A stretch of DNA of 9,062 bases, from assembly GCA_029065305.1 (NCBI GenBank), contig JAIEIQ010000067.1, forward strand, positions 1 to 9,062, written 5' to 3'. The position numbers were made by a program, and so were the translations under genes. The notes under the pieces were generated by a model. That model saw nothing but the letters and a program-made list of their open reading frames with translations, was not told the DNA's origin and did not search any database. This document shows positions 5,741-9,062 of the stretch, piece by piece; position 1 is the first letter of the stretch; each line of letters opens with the position of its first letter. Source of the stretch: Oscillospiraceae bacterium. GTDB taxonomy: Bacteria > Bacillota > Clostridia > Oscillospirales > Oscillospiraceae.

Positions 5741-7033
5741 ATGAAAAACATGAGCTTTATCGCCACCGGGGACGCCTTTGTCACCCAGCGGATCCCGGCG
5801 GAGGGATACGAGGGCTTTGAGGCCCTGCGGGATATCATCCGCGCCCACGACGTGGGCTTCTCCAATCTGGAGATGACCTTCCACAACAGCGAGGGAACAC
5901 CCGCCGCCGTCAGCGGCGGCACCTGGGCCATGGCGGACCCCCGGTGCCTGGACGATATGCGCTCCTATGGCTTCAATCTCTTCACCACCGCCAACAACCA
6001 CACCGGGGATTACGGGGAGGGCGGCGTCATGGCCACCATCCGCCACCTGCGGGAGCGGGACATGGTGTTCTCCGGCACCGGGGCCAACCTGGAGGAGGCC
6101 TCCCGGGCCTGCTATCTGGAGAGCCGGAAGGGCCGGGTGGCCCTGGTCAGCGCCTGCTCCACCTTCCACGTCTCCTCCATGGCCGGGGGACAGTCCGGGT
6201 CCATGCCGGGCCGTCCGGGCCTCAGCCCCCTGCGCTTCACCACCACCTACCATGTGACCCGGTCCCACTTCGACATGGTAAAGGAGCTGGCCAGGATCAC
6301 CTATGTCAACGCCTACAACGACTACGGCATCAAGCTGGGCTACGTCAACCCCAACCCGGAGGATGTGACAGTCTTCGGAAGCCACCGCTTCGCCCTGGCG
6401 GAGGAGGACCGGGTGGAAACCGCCCCCCTGGAGCGGGACATGGCCCGTATTGAGGAGGAGGTCCGGGAGGCCAGGCGGCAGGCGGATGTGGTCCTGGTGA
6501 GCCTCCACGTCCACGAAACCGACTTCGACGACTTTGCCGTCCCGCCGGCCTTTCTGGAGAAGGCGGCCAAGCGGTGCATCGACGCCGGAGCCTCGGCGGT
6601 CATCGGCCACGGCCCCCACGAGCTGCGGGGCGTGGAGCTGTACCGCGGCGGGCTGATTCTCTACAGCCTGGGCAACTTTATCTTCCAGACAGAAACCATC
6701 TCCGTCCAGCCCTATGAGGCCTACGCCAACAAGGGACTGCCCATCGACACCAAGGTGGGGGCCTACATGGACCGCCGGAGTAAAAACGGAACCGCCGGCT
6801 ACCCCACCCAGGAGGATATCTGGCGCTCGGTGATGGCCTCCTGGACTATGGAGGAGGGCCGGATCACCCAGGTCCGGTTCCACCCCATCTCCCTGGGCAT
6901 GGACCAGCCCCGGACCCGCCGGGGGACGCCGGTTCCGGGGGACGAGGGCGTTCTGCGGCATCTGGCGGAGCTGAGCCGGCCCTTCGGGACGGAGATCCGC
7001 ATCGCGGACAATATGGGATACATCGACCTTTAA
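5741..7033 (+). CDS. CapA-family (PGA_cap) metallophosphatase-fold protein, cytoplasmic
   Basis: The 430-residue protein has the ordered motifs of the CapA/PgsA family, named from poly-gamma-glutamate capsule genes and related to calcineurin-type metallophosphoesterases. They are TGDAF near the start (GD at 10-11), SNLEMTF (41-47), TANNHTGDYG (83-92), SLHVHE (254-259), and the long block from GHGPHE (289-294) to LYSLGNFIF (307-315). These Asp, Asn, Glu and His residues are the expected metal-site ligands. Residues from about 370 onward form a strand-rich tail. Capsule-type CapA proteins have an N-terminal membrane anchor. Here the protein starts straight into the first beta strand (MKNMSFIATGD), with no signal peptide or membrane segment. 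The start has an AGAGGA ribosome binding site 8 nt upstream; Met4 is a possible alternative. Sandwiched between a transporter and a peptidase, and without capB or capC, it is more likely a soluble hydrolase of an imported compound than a capsule protein. Its reaction is unknown. Confidence 0.87.
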   Translation: MKNMSFIATGDAFVTQRIPAEGYEGFEALRDIIRAHDVGFSNLEMTFHNSEGTPAAVSGGTWAMADPRCLDDMRSYGFNLFTTANNHTGDYGEGGVMATIRHLRERDMVFSGTGANLEEASRACYLESRKGRVALVSACSTFHVSSMAGGQSGSMPGRPGLSPLRFTTTYHVTRSHFDMVKELARITYVNAYNDYGIKLGYVNPNPEDVTVFGSHRFALAEEDRVETAPLERDMARIEEEVREARRQADVVLVSLHVHETDFDDFAVPPAFLEKAAKRCIDAGASAVIGHGPHELRGVELYRGGLILYSLGNFIFQTETISVQPYEAYANKGLPIDTKVGAYMDRRSKNGTAGYPTQEDIWRSVMASWTMEEGRITQVRFHPISLGMDQPRTRRGTPVPGDEGVLRHLAELSRPFGTEIRIADNMGYIDL

Positions 7034-7050
7034 TTATCAAGGAGGAGAGT

Positions 7051-8193
7051 ATGGACCAGAAAATCAAGCAAATCGCGGAGCAGTACGCCGCGGCCCACGG
7101 GGAGGAGCAGAAGGAGCTGCTGCGGACTCTGGGGAAGATTCCCGCCCCCACCCGCCAGGAGGACATGCGGGCGGCCTTCGTCCGGGACTGGCTGCTGGCC
7201 CAGGGGGCCAAGGACGTGACCATCGACAAGGCTAAAAATGTCATCTGCAAGATCGGCTGTGAGGAGCACGAGGAGCTGGTGGCCTTCGCCGCCCACACGG
7301 ACATTGTGTTCCCCGACATGGAGACGCTGCCCATGCGGGAGGAGGACGGGAAGCTCTACGCCCCCGGCATCGGTGACGACACCTCCAATCTGGTGAACCT
7401 GCTGCTGAGCGCCAAATACCTTCTCCAGAACGGGACGGCCATGAACTGCGGCGTGCTCATTGTGGCCAACGCCTGCGAGGAGGGCCTGGGGAACCTGGAC
7501 GGGGCCAAGCAGCTCTTTGCCGACTACGGCGCCCGGATCAAGGCCTTCTACTCCTTCGACGGCTACACGCCCCAGTGCACCTATACCGCCGTGGGCTCCT
7601 ACCGCTACCGGGTGTCCTGCAAAACCGTGGGCGGCCACTCCTATGTGAACTACGGGAACCCCAATGCCATTCAGATCCTCTGCGAGCTGGTGACGGAGCT
7701 CTACAAGGTCGAACCCCCTGCGGAGGTAAAGACCACCTACAACGTGGGCCGCATCGAGGGCGGCACCACCGTCAACAGCATCGCCCAGGAGGCGTCCCTG
7801 CTCTATGAGTTCCGCTCCACCTCCCAGAAGTGCCTGGAGGAGATGGAGAAAAAGTTCAACGCCGCCGTGGCATCCTGCCAGGACAGGGGCGGAGAGCTGA
7901 CTGTGGAGCTGCTGGGCGTGCGGCCCGGCAACGGCCCCCTGGATGAGGCGGCTCTGGCGGAGCACACCCGGCGCACTTCCAATATCATCCAGACCTTCTA
8001 CGACGGGGAGGCCGACTATGCCCCCCAGTCCACCGACAGCAACATCCCTCTGAGCTTGGGCATCCCGGCCAACACTATCGGCACTGTGCTGGGAGGCCAG
8101 CCCCACACCCGGGAGGAATGGGTGGACCTGAGCAGCCTGCCCATGGGTTTGAAAATCGCCCTGAGCACAGTGCTCCAGTACGCTGTGCTGTAG
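7051..8193 (+). CDS. M20-family metallopeptidase (PepT-like)
   Basis: The 380-residue protein has the full M20 two-zinc site: His82 in HTD with Asp84, bridging Asp109 in GIGDD, the catalytic and ligand pair Glu143-Glu144 in ACEEG, Asp170 in SFDG, and His352 in GQPHT. The lid/dimerisation domain (about 180-290) contains GGHSYV (194-199), whose His contacts substrate in trans in the family. Family members remove amino acids from di- or tripeptides, or cleave N-acyl and other amide-linked amino acids, in the cytoplasm. The absence of a signal peptide agrees with this. The gene starts 17 nt after the CapA stop with an AAGGAGG ribosome binding site (7039-7045) 5 nt before the ATG, and a terminator closes the operon after it. 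It is presumably the final hydrolytic step on what the transporter imports; the bond cleaved cannot be told from sequence. Confidence 0.92.
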   Translation: MDQKIKQIAEQYAAAHGEEQKELLRTLGKIPAPTRQEDMRAAFVRDWLLAQGAKDVTIDKAKNVICKIGCEEHEELVAFAAHTDIVFPDMETLPMREEDGKLYAPGIGDDTSNLVNLLLSAKYLLQNGTAMNCGVLIVANACEEGLGNLDGAKQLFADYGARIKAFYSFDGYTPQCTYTAVGSYRYRVSCKTVGGHSYVNYGNPNAIQILCELVTELYKVEPPAEVKTTYNVGRIEGGTTVNSIAQEASLLYEFRSTSQKCLEEMEKKFNAAVASCQDRGGELTVELLGVRPGNGPLDEAALAEHTRRTSNIIQTFYDGEADYAPQSTDSNIPLSLGIPANTIGTVLGGQPHTREEWVDLSSLPMGLKIALSTVLQYAVL

Positions 8194-8206
8194 GCCCGCG
8201 AAAAAG

Positions 8207-8249
8207 AAAAGGGTATGGAATGGAGTCCCATCCATTCCATGCCCTTTTT
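8207..8249 (+). terminator. Strong intrinsic terminator of the transporter-CapA-M20 operon
   Basis: AAAAGGG (8207-8213) pairs with CCCTTTT (8242-8248). After one T/G position, ATGGAATGGA (8215-8224) pairs perfectly with TCCATTCCAT (8231-8240) around a 6-nt loop. The A-rich left edge and TTTTT on the right (8245-8249) make it nearly symmetric, so it may also stop transcription from the right. It starts 13 nt after the M20 stop codon. Confidence 0.93.
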
Positions 8250-8461
8250 ATCTTCAACAACAGCGTACCTCTTTTCGGTGGAAGCGGAAATTCATTGGCG
8301 GAAAAGAAAATATTGAGGCCAGCAAGCCCGCCATTCCTTCTGTAGATAAAAAAGATGAATGCCCGTAACCGTAAGTGGGATATTGCCACAATAATACGCC
8401 GACAACGTGGTAATGTCAAACAAAATCCTGTAATACACCACAATAATTTGGAGGTAGAAGG
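8250..8461. other. Intergenic region between the operon terminator and the mobile-element module
   Basis: Base composition drops here from GC-rich to mixed, consistent with leaving native DNA and entering an element. No gene is recognised. A 36-codon ORF (8355-8465) ends in a TGA overlapping the GTG of the next gene but has no ribosome binding site. A good ribosome binding site, GGAGGT (8450-8455), serves the downstream gene. No clear promoter was found. Confidence 0.4.
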
Positions 8462-8686
8462 GTGAAAGCGTTTACCTACAACAGCCAGCGGGACGTATCG
8501 GGAGCGAGAATCCGACAGGAGAGGGCGCGGCAGAGGTGTACACAATCGGACCTGGCGGCACGGGTACAGGTGAACGGTGTTGTTCTGGAGCGGGATTGCA
8601 TCAGCAGAATTGAAAATGGCCTGCGGATGGTGCAGGACTTTGAACTGCGGGCTATCGCCGCGGCGCTGGGTGTGACAACCGACTGA
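8462..8686 (+). CDS. XRE-family helix-turn-helix regulator, probably cut short by a stop codon
   Basis: The GTG start has GGAGGT 6 nt upstream. The 74 residues form one HTH_3 domain (about 14-72): ARIRQERARQRCTQSDLAAR is helices 1-2, CISRIENGLRM is the recognition region, and ELRAIAAALGVTTD is the last helix. This kind of small regulator is common beside recombinase genes of integrative elements, where it represses excision genes. XRE proteins typically continue from LGVT-D into a WLL motif. Here the codon after Asp74 is TGA and the frame then reads LLEAEEKGWIFSHLQ to TAG 8732-8734, so a TGG-to-TGA change may have removed a short tail. The DNA-binding domain is complete, so the protein could still work. 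Its frame then runs directly into the excisionase remnant. Confidence 0.75.
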   Translation: MKAFTYNSQRDVSGARIRQERARQRCTQSDLAARVQVNGVVLERDCISRIENGLRMVQDFELRAIAAALGVTTD

Positions 8687-8711
8687 CTGCTGGAGGCAGA
8701 AGAAAAAGGAT

Positions 8712-8854
8712 GGATATTTTCGCACCTGCAATAGAAACTACGGAAGTTGGCACACGATAATTTAGACGCTGGTTTTGTCATTCAGAACGGCGTAAAAATC
8801 CTAATCAAACGTCAGCGTTTTGAGCAATTTCTAAACGCGCTATCGTCGATTTAA
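8712..8854 (+). pseudogene. xis: Tn916-type excisionase, 5'-truncated and frameshifted remnant
   Basis: The frame from 8735 to TAA 8852-8854 reads KLRKLAHDNLDAGFVIQNG then VKILIKRQRFEQFLNALSSI. It aligns by eye with the C-terminal half of Tn916-type Xis proteins, which read NKLRRLAEEN..., ...NG..I.IKR..FE..... to the end. Residues GYFRTCN, matching the YFRIG..N stretch that precedes this in Xis, occur just upstream (8712-8732) but in a different frame, so at least one indel has occurred. No Xis N-terminus (the helix with LT.EEA) or start codon is recognisable. It lies 119 nt before the integrase start, where xis normally sits. Xis bends DNA and directs Int toward excision, so a broken copy predicts an element that cannot excise on its own. 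Confidence 0.7.
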
Positions 8855-8907
8855 CCGCTCTATTCTGCAAAAATCTTGAACAGCTGGTTCAAATAAATAT
8901 GGAAATT

Positions 8908-8955
8908 GAGCCTTGGTTATGGTATAATTTCTTTATATCGTGCCGAGGCTCTTTT
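8908..8955 (+). terminator. Terminator-like hairpin between xis and int
   Basis: GAGCCTTGG (8908-8916) pairs with CCGAGGCTC (8943-8951) over nine positions with one G-U pair, followed by TTTT (8952-8955). The loop is long (26 nt) and AT-rich, so termination may be only partial. It would reduce read-through from xis into int. Confidence 0.5.
8920..8928 (+). promoter_or_regulatory. Extended -10 promoter for the integrase gene
   Basis: TGGTATAAT (8920-8928) is a perfect extended -10 element and lies within the loop of the hairpin 8908-8951. No good -35 is present at the right distance, which extended -10 promoters can tolerate. Transcription would start near 8935, giving a leader of about 39 nt with AAAGGAG (8961-8967) 6 nt before the GTG at 8974. 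Confidence 0.55.
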
Positions 8956-8973
8956 CACAGAAAGGAGCGCAAC

Positions 8974-9062
8974 GTGAGCGAAAAACGACGTGACAGCAAG
9001 AACCGCATTCTTCGCAGCGGAGAGAGCCAACGCAAAGACGGACGATATGCGTACAAATACAT
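8974..9062 (+). CDS. int: Tn916-type tyrosine integrase, N-terminal 29 codons (continues outside window)
   Basis: The GTG start has AAAGGAG 6 nt upstream. The visible protein, (M)SEKRRDSKNRILRSGESQR then KDGRYAYKY, closely follows the N-terminal arm-binding domain of Tn916 Int (MSEKRRDN.GRIL.TGESQRKDGRY.YKY). That three-stranded domain binds the DR2 repeats at the element ends; the catalytic domain lies beyond the window. The frame is open to the edge. Upstream is a broken xis, and upstream of that the metabolic operon instead of conjugation genes, so this is not a standard intact Tn916 layout. In Tn916 the int gene lies at one end of the element, so the att site would be expected to the right of the window. 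Confidence 0.92.
   Translation, partial: MSEKRRDSKNRILRSGESQRKDGRYAYKY

Noticed and set aside
4403..6961. Very long minus-strand open frame (852 codons) opposite the transporter and CapA genes
   Set aside because: It is a by-product of the strong GC bias at third codon positions of the two real genes. The product is a His/Gly/Ala/Asp-rich low-complexity string with no domain, and it covers the end of one gene, an intergenic gap and most of another.
7030..8235. Minus-strand open frame of 401 codons opposite the M20 gene
   Set aside because: Same GC-bias shadow effect. It has no recognisable motif, while the plus strand has a complete metallopeptidase with ribosome binding site and terminator.
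8355..8465. 36-codon ORF whose TGA overlaps the GTG of the XRE gene (possible coupled leader peptide)
   Set aside because: No ribosome binding site before its ATG and no recognised homology. The XRE gene has its own good ribosome binding site, so coupling is not needed.
8075..8731. Minus-strand open frame of 218 codons across the M20 end, terminator and XRE gene
   Set aside because: It crosses a strong terminator and overlaps two better-supported plus-strand genes; no domain is visible.
1..9062. CRISPR array, tRNA or rRNA genes
   Set aside because: No regularly spaced repeats and no tRNA- or rRNA-like sequence were seen on either strand.

Overview
The window reads as a genomic island or integration hot spot in a Gram-positive anaerobe of the Clostridia, most plausibly a gut Oscillospiraceae-type organism. 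This rests on the GC-rich core genes with strong GC bias at third codon positions, the strong AGGAGG-type ribosome binding sites, the Tn916-type integrase start, and the clostridial flavour of the proteins. The species cannot be named from this sequence.

Left flank (1-1485) is a pile of mobile-element scars. It opens with the last 44 codons of a tyrosine recombinase (3-137), followed by a repeat-rich segment that looks like the end of that element. At about position 250 it abuts the first 29 codons of a serine recombinase on the minus strand (340 down to 251), so the tyrosine-recombinase element appears to have inserted into, or replaced, the rest of that gene. After an AT-rich stretch with no recognisable gene comes a decayed IS110-family transposase on the minus strand (765-1485). 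It has lost its N-terminus and has a large internal deletion.

The core (1509-8193) is intact and GC-rich. A TGS-domain/uridine-kinase-type nucleoside kinase (1509-3179) ends in a strong terminator. It converges on a LysR-family regulator on the minus strand (3338-4258). Divergent from the regulator is a three-gene operon: an SLC13/ArsB-type membrane transporter (4424-5716), a CapA-family (PGA_cap) protein with no signal peptide (5741-7033), and an M20 metallopeptidase with a full set of metal ligands (7051-8193), closed by a strong terminator. A palindromic T-N11-A LysR box lies just upstream of a plausible promoter for this operon. The simplest reading is an inducible uptake-and-hydrolysis pathway: the transporter imports an anionic or amide-bonded compound, and the CapA-like and M20 enzymes process it in the cytoplasm. 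The substrate is unknown. This is the best candidate in the window for an undescribed system.

Right flank (8250-9062) is again mobile DNA. It holds a short XRE-type regulator with an apparently premature stop, a broken Tn916-type excisionase gene directly behind it in the same frame, a terminator-like hairpin with an extended -10 promoter in its loop, and the first 29 codons of a Tn916-type integrase running off the window. The LysR-transporter-CapA-M20 block is thus bracketed by remnants of at least three kinds of recombinase.
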